From: Ruminococcus sp. UBA946
Lineage (GTDB): Bacteria > Bacillota > Clostridia > Oscillospirales > Ruminococcaceae
Length of the DNA stretch: 9,797 nucleotides
Direction: 5' to 3'
NCBI GenBank assembly: GCA_002293295.1
Contig: DBCY01000140.1
Span: forward strand, 1-9,797
A program made the position numbers and the translations under genes. This document shows positions 1 to 6,005 of the stretch, one piece after another; position 1 is the first letter of the stretch; each line of letters begins with the position of its first letter. The notes beneath the pieces are model-generated. The model had not been told where the DNA came from. It saw nothing but the letters and a program-made list of their open reading frames with translations, and did no database searches.

Positions 1-11
1 AATTATCGAAC

Positions 12-216
12 ACGCCCTAGTTTCTGTTAAATTTTTATCCGGAGTTTCAATAAATTTTCTGCCTTTAGGCAGGATTTGCTAACGGGCGTCAATCCGACAG
101 TGTTCCGTCAAACACGGGTATTAAGTTTAAACAAGCACTCTGACTGTACGCTTCAGAATAACCGGCAATAACGAAAGGCGGTGACGGGTCATGCGCTGCT
201 TTTACATAGCTTGGGT
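12..216 (+). ncRNA. HEARO/omega-RNA-like structured RNA element, without a nuclease gene
   Basis: Hand folding shows dense structure. ACGCCC (12-17) pairs with GGGCGT (84-89), and TAG (18-20) continues the stem with CTA (79-81). CTGCC (59-63) pairs with GGCAG (68-72). GTGTT (100-104) pairs with AACAC (111-115). TCTGA (139-143) pairs with TCAGA (153-157), in competition with AAGC/GCTT at 133-136/150-153. ACCG (161-164) pairs with CGGT (179-182). The six-base loop CCGTCA (105-110) is the exact complement of TGACGG (182-187), which makes a pseudoknot. Near the 3' end GCT (195-197) can pair with AGC (208-210) and CAT (190-192) with ATG (217-219). The RNA abuts ATGA at 217-220. From memory, HEARO elements (the omega RNAs of IscB/IsrB) insert just 5' of ATGA or GTGA, and ATGA is a known IscB target-adjacent motif. 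No HNH or RuvC-type ORF is present, so this would be an orphan copy. The guide would lie at or left of the window start. The structure is seen directly; the family name is inference. Confidence 0.55.
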
Positions 217-220
217 ATGA
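174..220 (+). other. Possible leader ORF coupled to the downstream start codon
   Basis: AAAGGCGGTGA (174-184) differs by one base from the full anti-Shine-Dalgarno complement and sits 6 bases before ATG 191. That ATG opens a nine-codon frame (MRCFYIAWV) whose TGA stop (218-220) overlaps the ATG at 217, giving an ATGA junction typical of translational coupling. The same bases are accounted for by the structured RNA, so the resemblance may be accidental. It matters because the 217 start otherwise has only a weak GGG (213-215) as a binding site. Confidence 0.2.
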
Positions 221-1677
221 CAATAAATATGTATTTATCATTTGAGTTTCCGTTTACTGACACACGGTATTTTTTAAAAGAGGATACATACAGGTTAAAT
301 CCAAAAAGAGATATGGATTTGGGAACGCGCAGCGTTATAAATAACGAATTTATACGTTCATTCGGCTTAATACAGGAACGTAAGAACCCTGGTAAAGAGA
401 TTCAGGAAAAAATATTTGCGTCCGCCAAAAAATCCTTTTCCTTCGACCCTTCGAATTCGTTTGTTTTCAGTAAGAATAAAAGGTTTGTCCCCAAAGTTTT
501 TTACAGGCGTCTGTTTACGGACGGGAAAAATTCCCGTATCGATGTCGGAATAAAGAACGCTCTGCATACAAATTACAGCAGTTCTGATATTGATGAAATT
601 ATCAGGGCATTGTACTCATTAGATGTATTCATACCGCGGCATAATAAATCAAAAACACTTTATAAAAAAATAAAGCTGAAAGAGCTTGGGAAATCTGTAT
701 CAGCGCTGTACCTTAACTCCACCACATCATTACCGAAAGAAAACTCCCCGAAACTGAAAAAGGACTGGATAGTTTCAGGGAGTACCATGGTTCTGTGTCA
801 AATAAAAGATGAGGAAAGAGTTAAATTCGATTTCGGCGATTATATCAACATAGAAATTGATAATCTGTCTGAACTCGGCATAGAATTATACTATAAGAAA
901 ATGAGCGGTATTTATTCAAACTATAATGTCCCTGTCTGGCTGATTGCCGAAGGAAAAAACGCAAAACCTGACAAAGTCAGAAACTTAAGAATATATTTAA
1001 TGAAACTGCATGAGGAAAGAGAATGCTTTAGGCAAATATTAAACCATTTTCATAATGAAATATTTGAGTCTGAGGATTTCGGCAGCACTAAAAAATTATC
1101 GGATTATATTAAAAACTACGTTTATGAATCACTTCTCAAAAAAAGCAAATACGGATACAGCAACAGGTTAATAAATGAAATTGTTCATTTAATAGATAAA
1201 AATATAAACGATAGTGAAATTGATTCTTTACTAAAAAAATTCGGTACTGTAAACCTTGAAAAAATTAAAGAGGAGCTTGATAACGCCATGAAAAATAATA
1301 CGATTACAATCAACGGCAATGTAGGTAATGTTGGTGATATTAATGGTAACCCGGTATTTAACAATAACACGGCAATAAATAACGGAAGCAATGAAAATTT
1401 AAGTCAATTAATCGATGAAATCAGGAAAATTACCGGACTTCAGGATGGTCAGAGAGAAAATCTGATAAAATATCTGGAAGAAGCGGAAAGCCTGAAAGAA
1501 ACAGAAAAAACGAAAGAAGCAGATACCGAAACCGACGAAAGAAAATCATTAAAAAGCAGGTTTGAGGGTTTTATAAAAGGACTGGGCGATGCCGCGGATA
1601 AAATTATGCCTGTTATAGAAAAATATAAGCCTGTTGCTGAAATTCTGGGTATTGTTGCGGCACAACTAATTAAATAA
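217..1677 (+). CDS. Unrecognised 486-residue protein with an Asn/Gly-rich segment and hydrophobic C-terminal helix
   Basis: I do not recognise the family. The start is uncertain. ATG 217 is preferred because the in-frame GTG at 181 lies inside the structured RNA with its SD only 2 bases away; ATG 229 is another option with no clear SD. Residues 1-340 are charged and soluble-looking, with mixed helix and strand and no evident catalytic motif. Residues about 359-390 are rich in Asn, Gly, Ile and Val, with GNV/GNVG-like short repeats. Similar stretches occur, from memory, in some bacterial defence-type effectors, but this is a weak hint. A Glu/Lys/Thr-rich, probably helical or coiled segment follows (about 415-445), then a hydrophobic C-terminal helix (about 455-486, ending IVAAQLIK) that could contact membrane. 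There is no signal peptide. The gene stands alone, with structured RNA before it and a terminator after it. A real gene is likely; its function is unknown. Confidence 0.8.
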   Translation: MTINMYLSFEFPFTDTRYFLKEDTYRLNPKRDMDLGTRSVINNEFIRSFGLIQERKNPGKEIQEKIFASAKKSFSFDPSNSFVFSKNKRFVPKVFYRRLFTDGKNSRIDVGIKNALHTNYSSSDIDEIIRALYSLDVFIPRHNKSKTLYKKIKLKELGKSVSALYLNSTTSLPKENSPKLKKDWIVSGSTMVLCQIKDEERVKFDFGDYINIEIDNLSELGIELYYKKMSGIYSNYNVPVWLIAEGKNAKPDKVRNLRIYLMKLHEERECFRQILNHFHNEIFESEDFGSTKKLSDYIKNYVYESLLKKSKYGYSNRLINEIVHLIDKNINDSEIDSLLKKFGTVNLEKIKEELDNAMKNNTITINGNVGNVGDINGNPVFNNNTAINNGSNENLSQLIDEIRKITGLQDGQRENLIKYLEEAESLKETEKTKEADTETDERKSLKSRFEGFIKGLGDAADKIMPVIEKYKPVAEILGIVAAQLIK

Positions 1678-1696
1678 TGCGTACTGAACAATTACA
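1669..1696 (-). repeat. Inverted 28-nt repeat, left copy
   Basis: Read on the minus strand, this 28-nt stretch matches 9752-9779 on the plus strand at 26 of 28 positions by hand alignment, both reading TGTAATTGTTCAG, then T or C, then ACGCATTAT. It overlaps the last codons and the TAA stop (1675-1677) of the preceding gene. Unlike the right copy it is not part of a palindrome, so it resembles a half element. Such a match is not expected by chance in under 10 kb. The nature of the repeat is unknown. Confidence 0.7.
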
Positions 1697-1702
1697 CATA
1701 AT

Positions 1703-1739
1703 AAACCGCACTGATGTTTCGGACACCGGTGCGGTTTTT
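1703..1739 (+). terminator. Rho-independent terminator of the 217-1677 gene
   Basis: AAACCGCAC (1703-1711) pairs perfectly with GTGCGGTTT (1729-1737) around a small inner hairpin (TGT 1715-1717 with ACA 1723-1725), and the strand ends in a run of five T (1735-1739). It lies 25 bases after the stop codon. Read leftward, the U-tract is poor (TTTATTAT), so it could only weakly serve the convergent gene at 1785-1973. Confidence 0.85.
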
Positions 1740-1784
1740 AATTTTAAATCAGAGTTTTAATTTGCCGTGCAGGATATACCAAGA

Positions 1785-1973
1785 TTAACTTATATCATGT
1801 TTTTCCTTTTCAGGTTCTGTTTCCATATTACTCAATGCGTATTCACAGCATTGTACGACAAGCTGATTAAAGGAAATATCATTTTTATTGGCAATCTTCT
1901 GAAGCTTATCAATTAAATTATCGGGTAATCGGATAGTCTTATTTGATGAAATCGGCTTTTTTATCTCAAACAT
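1785..1973 (-). CDS. Small ribbon-helix-helix (Arc/MetJ-type) DNA-binding protein
   Basis: A 62-residue protein. Residues about 11-17 (KTIRLPD) form the expected beta ribbon, followed by an amphipathic helix (NLIDKLQKIANKN), a short turn and a second helix (SFNQLVVQCCEYALSNM), which is the Arc/MetJ/YlcI-YnfO-like layout. The tail is short and acidic. Ribbon-helix-helix proteins dimerise and bind operators through the beta ribbon, as repressors or antitoxins. The start at 1973 is chosen because AAGGA lies about 11 bases upstream on the minus strand; ATGs at 1985 and 1982 touch that SD and are less likely. The gene diverges from the XRE-type gene across an AT-rich region full of TTGCA boxes, which suggests auto- or cross-regulation. 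No toxin partner is visible, so it is better called a regulator than an antitoxin. Confidence 0.8.
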   Translation of the reverse strand: MFEIKKPISSNKTIRLPDNLIDKLQKIANKNDISFNQLVVQCCEYALSNMETEPEKEKHDIS

Positions 1974-2012
1974 ATTTATCATCATCCTTCACTTATAATT
2001 ATACCTTATATT

Positions 2013-2104
2013 TATTTGCAATGGTACATTCAAATATGCAATTAATAAATATACATAAATACATATTGCATTATATATTGCAATATGATATAATAGACTT
2101 GCAT
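2013..2104. promoter_or_regulatory. TTGCA-box operator region between divergent regulators
   Basis: Within about 90 bases the hexamers TTGCAA/TTGCAT or their complements occur around 2016-2021, 2036-2041, 2067-2072, 2078-2083 and 2099-2104. ATATTGCAATAT (2075-2086) is a perfect 12-bp palindrome, and ATATTGCA recurs at 2063-2070 and 2075-2082 with a 12-bp period. These overlap the rightward promoter. They are probable binding sites for the ribbon-helix-helix protein, the XRE-type protein, or both. Which protein binds is inference. Confidence 0.5.
2067..2094 (+). promoter_or_regulatory. Sigma-A-type promoter of the XRE gene
   Basis: TTGCAT (2067-2072) as the -35 and a perfect TATAAT (2089-2094) as the -10 are separated by 16 bases. 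Start of transcription would fall near 2101, about 45 bases before ATG 2145. The palindrome at 2075-2086 fills the spacer, so a bound protein would block the polymerase directly. Confidence 0.65.
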
Positions 2105-2310
2105 GGTAATTAAAAGGTAAAATATTTTGAAAGGATGTTATATTATGGTAAACTTAAAAATACGGGATTTACGTGAAGACAGCGATTTGTATCAGAGACA
2201 CCTTGCGGATTATTTGAAAGTCACTCAGCAGACCTATTCGCGTTATGAAACAGGCGAGCTGTGGCCGTCGCTTATAACTATGGCAAAGCTGGCTGAATAT
2301 TATAATACTA

Positions 2311-2471
2311 GAGGGTGTTTGCAAACCCGTTCAATCCATAATTTTACCCAAAAATCACAATCTTCATCGTTAAATTTCCTTGCCATACCTCAAGTATGCC
2401 TTCGGAAATTTGCCTTGAATCTTGCACTTTTTGTGCAAAATTTCAAAATGACGGAGTTTGCAAACACCCTC
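2311..2471. mobile_element. 161-bp foldback MITE, IS630/Tc1-mariner-like, with TA duplication
   Basis: The ends are perfect 16-bp inverted repeats, GAGGGTGTTTGCAAAC (2311-2326) and its complement (2456-2471), flanked on both sides by TA (2309-2310 and 2472-2473). The arms remain complementary with mismatches towards the middle, where AAATTTCC (2372-2379) pairs with GGAAATTT (2404-2411) and CATAC (2384-2388) with GTATG (2394-2398). The whole element can therefore fold as one long hairpin. A smaller hairpin, TTGCAC/GTGCAA, lies at about 2412-2428. It encodes no transposase. TA duplications are typical of IS630/Tc1-mariner transposases, which would have to act in trans. The inner ten bases of each end, GTTTGCAAAC, are themselves a palindrome. 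Confidence 0.92.
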
Positions 2472-2544
2472 TAGCGTCGACTATCTGATGGGGCTTTACG
2501 GATACCCGCGAACCTTATTTGAGAAAAGTAAGAAAAAACAGAAA

Positions 2545-2578
2545 TTAAAAATGACCGGACTATTAAAGTCCGGTCATT
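2545..2578 (-). terminator. Rho-independent terminator of the cad operon
   Basis: AATGACCGGACT (2550-2561) pairs perfectly over 12 bp with AGTCCGGTCATT (2567-2578) around an ATTAA loop. Read on the minus strand the hairpin ends in TTTT then AATTT, just downstream of the ATPase stop codon. It lies inside the restored reading frame of the XRE pseudogene. Confidence 0.85.
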
Positions 2579-2584
2579 GCACCC

Positions 2585-4744
2585 TTAATGCCTTGCCCTC
2601 ATGGCGTTTAAAACAGCTATGAAGCATACCCCCACATCAGCAAAAACAGCCGTCCACATCGCAGTTATACCGAGCATTGAAAGAACCAGTACAATAACCT
2701 TAATCCCTATTGAAAGTATAATATTCTGCCGGACAATCCTCCTTGTTTTGCGGGAAATTCTGATTGCCCCGGCGATTCTTGAAGGTTCGTCCGTCATAAG
2801 CACCACATCGGCGGCTTCTACGGCGGCGTCGGAACCCAGAGCGCCCATGGCAATCCCTGCGTCGGCTCTCATTAAAACGGGGGCGTCGTTAATGCCGTCT
2901 CCGGCAAAAATCGTTTTGCCGCCGTTACCGGCGTTTTCGGACATGATTCTTTCAAGCTCGGCAACCTTATCCTGAGGGAGAAGACCAGCACGGAATTCAT
3001 CGATTCCTAACAGCTTTGCGGTATCAGAAGCCGGTTCGGTTCTGTCGCCGGTCAGCATTACGGTGCGGATACCTTCCTTCTTAAGGCTTGAAACGGCTTT
3101 TTGCGCATCCGGTTTTATATCGTCGGCAATCCGGATGAACCCCAGATACGAACCGTTTGCCGCGACATGGACTACGGTGCCGGAAACGCCGTTCATATCT
3201 CCTGTTTCAATATTGTTATTAACCATGAGAGCTGAGTTTCCGGCAAGGATTTCAAGCTTCTCCCCACCGCTTGTATAAACGGCTTTAACCCCCATTCCGG
3301 CTATTTCCCCGGAAATAATCCCGTCCGGAACATTTTCGTCAGGCATGCTCTCCCGGAATTTCTTCATTATGCTCATTGCGGCGGGGTGGTTGGAGTTATG
3401 CTCGGCATAGGCTGCGAATTTAAGAAGCTGTTCTTCGTCCGAACCGGCATGCGCCTTTATTCCGATAACCTCAAAGGAACCGTTCGTAAGGGTTCCTGTC
3501 TTGTCAAAAACGACGGTTCTGCATTCCGCCAGAGTCTCAAGGCTGTTTGAACCCTTAACAAGCACGCCGATTTTAGACGCGCCTCCGATTCCGCCGAAAT
3601 AGCTCAGCGGAACTGATATTACCAGAGCGCACGGGCATGACACTACAAGGAACTGAAGGGAACGGTAAAACCAGCCGCTTTCATCAGTAACCCATTCCCT
3701 GATTCCGGCAGTATCAGCTCCTGAGGCAATAAACATAACAAAGGGAATCAAAGCCATTAATACTGCCATAATAACAACGGCAGGGGTATAAACTTTAGCG
3801 AAACGGGTGATGAAATTTTCGGTTCTTGCTTTTTTTGCGGAGGAGTTTTCAACAAGCTCCAGTATTTTTGAAACGGTCGATTCTCCGTATTCCTTTGTTA
3901 CCTCAGCCTCTATATAACCGTTTAAACTTACGCAGCCGCTTAAAATCTGCGTTCCTGCCGAAGCTTTGCGCGGAATGCTTTCCCCTGTCAGCGCGGAGGT
4001 GTCAATAAGGGTTTCCCCCGTTGTTACTACGGCGTCCAGCGGTATTTTTTCCCCAGCCTTAACAATAATAATATCCCCGGGGGAAACGGTTTCAGGCGGA
4101 ACCCTTTCGGATGAAACGCCTTTTTTCACAACGGCATAGTCGGGGCGTATGTCAAGCAGCTCCGCAATGGATTTCCTTGAGCGGTTTACCGCATAATCCT
4201 GAAACATTTCACCCAGCTGGTATAAAAACATAACGGCGACGGCTTCATGGTATCCCCTTATCAGAAAAGCTCCCAGCGACGCTAATGCCATTAAAAAGCA
4301 CTCGTCGAAGGGCTTGCCTTTCAGAATGTTTTTCAAAGCCCTTTGAAGCACATCATAACCAATTATAAAGTATGCCGAAACAAAAACCCATAGCTCATAT
4401 GATTTTCCGCCGGACAGTATTCCGAAGATAAAAAGTGCTATGGTAACGGCGAGTCTTGCGGCTTTTATGTATCCCCGCGTTTTTTCGCCGTCTTCAATAC
4501 CTTCAAGTTCCTTTTTATCGCTCCCTGCCGGATTTACTTTTATGCCCTGTTCCAATCCGGAAATAATTTTTCTGATTCTGCTGAAAATCAGTTTTTTATC
4601 GGCGGAATCGTCCGTAAGATGAAGCGTAAGCTTTTTTGCGGCAAAATTTATTTCAGCATTTTCAACGCCTTTTATTTTTTCGGAGGCAAGGCGTATTTTT
4701 TCCGCGCATTCGCCGCAGTTAAGCCCCTCCAGATATAAAATCAT
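2585..4744 (-). CDS. cadA: P1B-2-type Zn(II)/Cd(II)/Pb(II)-exporting ATPase
   Basis: A 719-residue heavy-metal-transporting P-type ATPase that uses ATP to pump divalent soft metals out through the membrane. Order: one N-terminal metal-binding HMA domain (residues 1-65) with GLNCGEC, Cys10 and Cys13; membrane helices from about 95 to 180; actuator domain with TGES (253-256); transport helix with CPC (Cys370-Pro-Cys372); phosphorylation motif DKTGTLT (Asp414); nucleotide-binding SNHPAA (His453-Pro454); hinge GDGINDAP (615-622); two final helices containing Lys682 and Asp703 (FADVG). CPC with this Lys and Asp marks the Zn/Cd/Pb subgroup (ZntA/CadA) rather than the copper pumps. Length is normal. 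The SD on the minus strand is AAAGGTG about 10 bases before the ATG. It lies 44 bases after a CadC-type repressor gene, so the two form one operon, presumably induced by metal. The exact metal preference cannot be read from the sequence. Confidence 0.95.
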   Translation of the reverse strand: MILYLEGLNCGECAEKIRLASEKIKGVENAEINFAAKKLTLHLTDDSADKKLIFSRIRKIISGLEQGIKVNPAGSDKKELEGIEDGEKTRGYIKAARLAVTIALFIFGILSGGKSYELWVFVSAYFIIGYDVLQRALKNILKGKPFDECFLMALASLGAFLIRGYHEAVAVMFLYQLGEMFQDYAVNRSRKSIAELLDIRPDYAVVKKGVSSERVPPETVSPGDIIIVKAGEKIPLDAVVTTGETLIDTSALTGESIPRKASAGTQILSGCVSLNGYIEAEVTKEYGESTVSKILELVENSSAKKARTENFITRFAKVYTPAVVIMAVLMALIPFVMFIASGADTAGIREWVTDESGWFYRSLQFLVVSCPCALVISVPLSYFGGIGGASKIGVLVKGSNSLETLAECRTVVFDKTGTLTNGSFEVIGIKAHAGSDEEQLLKFAAYAEHNSNHPAAMSIMKKFRESMPDENVPDGIISGEIAGMGVKAVYTSGGEKLEILAGNSALMVNNNIETGDMNGVSGTVVHVAANGSYLGFIRIADDIKPDAQKAVSSLKKEGIRTVMLTGDRTEPASDTAKLLGIDEFRAGLLPQDKVAELERIMSENAGNGGKTIFAGDGINDAPVLMRADAGIAMGALGSDAAVEAADVVLMTDEPSRIAGAIRISRKTRRIVRQNIILSIGIKVIVLVLSMLGITAMWTAVFADVGVCFIAVLNAMRARH

Positions 4745-4788
4745 AAATATACAGCACCTTTCATCTGATTAATATAGCAGGCAAAAAG

Positions 4789-5145
4789 CTATTCCGTTAC
4801 ATGCTCAAATGCCTGATTGAAAATATTCTTAATATGATTATCGGACAGCGAATAATATATTGTTTTCCCTTCCCGCCGGAATTTAACAAGCCTTGACTGC
4901 TTTAAGACGCGAAGCTGATGGGAAATAGCCGACTGCGTCATATTAAGCGTTTCTGCAATGTCGCATACGCACATTTCACTTTCAAACAATACGCATATAA
5001 TACGCACCCGGGTGGAATCGCCGAATACTTTGAATAACTCCGCGACATCGTATAAAATCTCCTCGGGGGGGAGTTTTTCCTTTACAGCCGCAACAATATC
5101 TTCATGGATGCATTCGATTTCGCATTTAACAGAATTCTCACGCAT
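4789..5145 (-). CDS. cadC: CadC-type ArsR/SmtB metal-responsive repressor
   Basis: A 118-residue winged-helix repressor that should release its operator when Cd, Pb or Zn binds. ATG 5145 is chosen because AAGGAGG lies 9 bases upstream; the in-frame ATG at 5187 has no such site and falls inside the operator. From this start, the ligands known from staphylococcal CadC appear at one-residue offsets: Cys8 and Cys12 in the N-terminal arm, Cys59 and Cys61 in the MCVCD helix (alpha3N site), and Asp102, His104, His115 and Glu118 in the last helix (alpha5 site). The recognition region is NMTQSAISHQLRVLK and the wing is FRREGKTIYY. Both metal sites therefore look intact. It is first in the operon with the ATPase and lies next to a palindromic operator, so it is autoregulated in all likelihood. 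Confidence 0.93.
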   Translation of the reverse strand: MRENSVKCEIECIHEDIVAAVKEKLPPEEILYDVAELFKVFGDSTRVRIICVLFESEMCVCDIAETLNMTQSAISHQLRVLKQSRLVKFRREGKTIYYSLSDNHIKNIFNQAFEHVTE

Positions 5146-5168
5146 TTTAACCAACCTCCTTAAGTGTT

Positions 5169-5190
5169 CATATGAATATCTATTCATATG
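5169..5190. promoter_or_regulatory. CadC operator palindrome
   Basis: CATATGAATA (5169-5178) and its exact complement (5181-5190) form a perfect 10-2-10 inverted repeat centred on TC. It begins 8 bases upstream of the cadC SD (5155-5161). The size and the TATTCA-type half-site resemble ArsR/SmtB/CadC operators. No clean -35/-10 pair was found for the leftward promoter, which must overlap or lie just to the right of this site. Confidence 0.8.
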
Positions 5191-5234
5191 ATAACATAAA
5201 AGGTTATAAAATACCTGAACTAAATATAAACTTA

Positions 5235-5296
5235 TTATTAATTATTTTCCGGTTAAGGTATAATATAAATTGTCCATAAAAAGGAAAAAACAATTT
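5235..5296 (+). promoter_or_regulatory. Candidate rightward promoter with downstream inverted repeat
   Basis: A perfect TATAAT (5259-5264) is preceded after 18 bases by a poor -35 (TTATTA, 5235-5240). Just downstream, AAATTGT (5267-5273) and ACAATTT (5290-5296) are inverted repeats, with CC/GG continuing inward. They lie where transcription would begin and could be an operator or a 5' hairpin. The remaining leader to ATG 5386 is AT-rich with no other evident structure. Confidence 0.35.
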
Positions 5297-5385
5297 CATA
5301 ATATTATGTTATTATTAGTTAATTAAAGATTAATTTACAAACTGATAAGATTGATTATTTATTTGCCGGGATGGAGTGGTTCGCT

Positions 5386-5898
5386 ATGGAAGAAACAGTA
5401 AAATTAAAGTTCAGTTATACTCAGGATGAATTTGTTAAGGCTGAACGGCGTTATTTATTTGCAAGCGGAACAATTACCGGACCAAGTGTTGTTATTATTG
5501 CCGTTATATTAGTTTTCTCAGTATTATATTGTTTTCTTTCGTCTTTCAGCGTATTCAGCGTAGTCCTGCTGATTGCTGCGCTGCTGGTTCTGATGTTGGG
5601 GTGTGTTGTTTATTTTTACATTCCTGAAAAGAAGTTTCAGATGAACTCAAAATATCATGAGGAATATGAATTGACTTTTTCCGAAGAGGGAATACACTTT
5701 AAAACACCCAGTATTGATTCCCGATTAGAGTGGGATATATATTCTGAATTATGGGAAAACGATAAATTTTATTTTCTGATTCAGGCAAAGCAGATTTATA
5801 CGATTATACCCAGGAGAGCTTTTTCCGGTCAAGCCGAGGAAGAGAGATTTGAGGCAATTGCCCTGCGGGCATTGAAATGTTCCAAGCGAATAGTATAA
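5386..5898 (+). CDS. YcxB-like membrane protein
   Basis: A 170-residue protein. A short cytoplasmic N-terminal stretch (1-30) is followed by two membrane helices (about 33-51 and 55-78), then a C-terminal soluble domain with EEYELTFSEEGIHFKT, an SRLEWDIYSELWENDKFYF stretch and YTIIPRRAF. This is the layout and signature of the YcxB-like C-terminal domain (PF14317 type), whose molecular function is not known. The start at 5386 is chosen because GGAG (5373-5376) lies 9 bases upstream; ATG 5371 has only an abutting GGG. It lies 107 bases before the next gene on the same strand, with no strong terminator between (only a 5-bp GGGCA/TGCCC hairpin at about 5954-5971), so co-transcription is likely. 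Confidence 0.8.
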   Translation: MEETVKLKFSYTQDEFVKAERRYLFASGTITGPSVVIIAVILVFSVLYCFLSSFSVFSVVLLIAALLVLMLGCVVYFYIPEKKFQMNSKYHEEYELTFSEEGIHFKTPSIDSRLEWDIYSELWENDKFYFLIQAKQIYTIIPRRAFSGQAEEERFEAIALRALKCSKRIV

Positions 5899-6005
5899 GA
5901 ATTCTTTATATTAACGCAGTCAGACGAAAATTCAGCCGGAAGAAACGCTGTATGGGCAGTGTCAGTATGCCCTAATTCTATAAAAACTGTATCGGGGGTA
6001 TTCTG

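Larger units (their letters stand above)
2145..2622 (+). pseudogene. XRE-family helix-turn-helix regulator interrupted by a MITE
   Basis: Residues 1-55 form a helix-turn-helix domain: RQ-type helices 1-2 (QRHLADYLKVT), recognition helix QQTYSRYETGE, then PSLITMAKLAEYYNT. This corresponds to a Cro/CI-type repressor up to helix 4. The expected continuation SVDYLMGL, helix 5 of the fold, is found in frame only after the MITE, starting at 2473. Removing 2311-2471 plus one TA joins ACT to AGC and restores the frame to a TGA at 2620-2622 (about 104 residues). As it stands, translation runs into the MITE and stops at TAG 2472-2474, a codon made by the target duplication plus the next base, giving a 109-residue chimera with about 54 MITE-encoded residues. 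The start at ATG 2145 has AAAGGA (2130-2135) 9 bases upstream. The restored 3' end overlaps the convergent ATPase gene and its terminator. The truncated protein may retain some DNA binding. Confidence 0.85.

Noticed and set aside
181..216. GTG 181 as start of the first gene (12 extra residues)
   Set aside because: These codons lie in the structured RNA, the SD is only 2 bases from the GTG, and the added residues look non-native.
1185..1691. Minus-strand open frames at 1185-1391 and 1449-1691
   Set aside because: They lie opposite a convincing plus-strand gene, have low-complexity hydrophobic translations and no SD; they are shadows.
1785..2474. Toxin-antitoxin pair formed by the ribbon-helix-helix and XRE-type genes
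   Set aside because: Both are DNA-binding proteins, they diverge, and neither neighbour resembles a toxin.
2601..4622. Plus-strand open frames opposite the ATPase
   Set aside because: The translations are Ser/Pro/Ile-rich mirror frames of a gene whose motifs are all on the minus strand.
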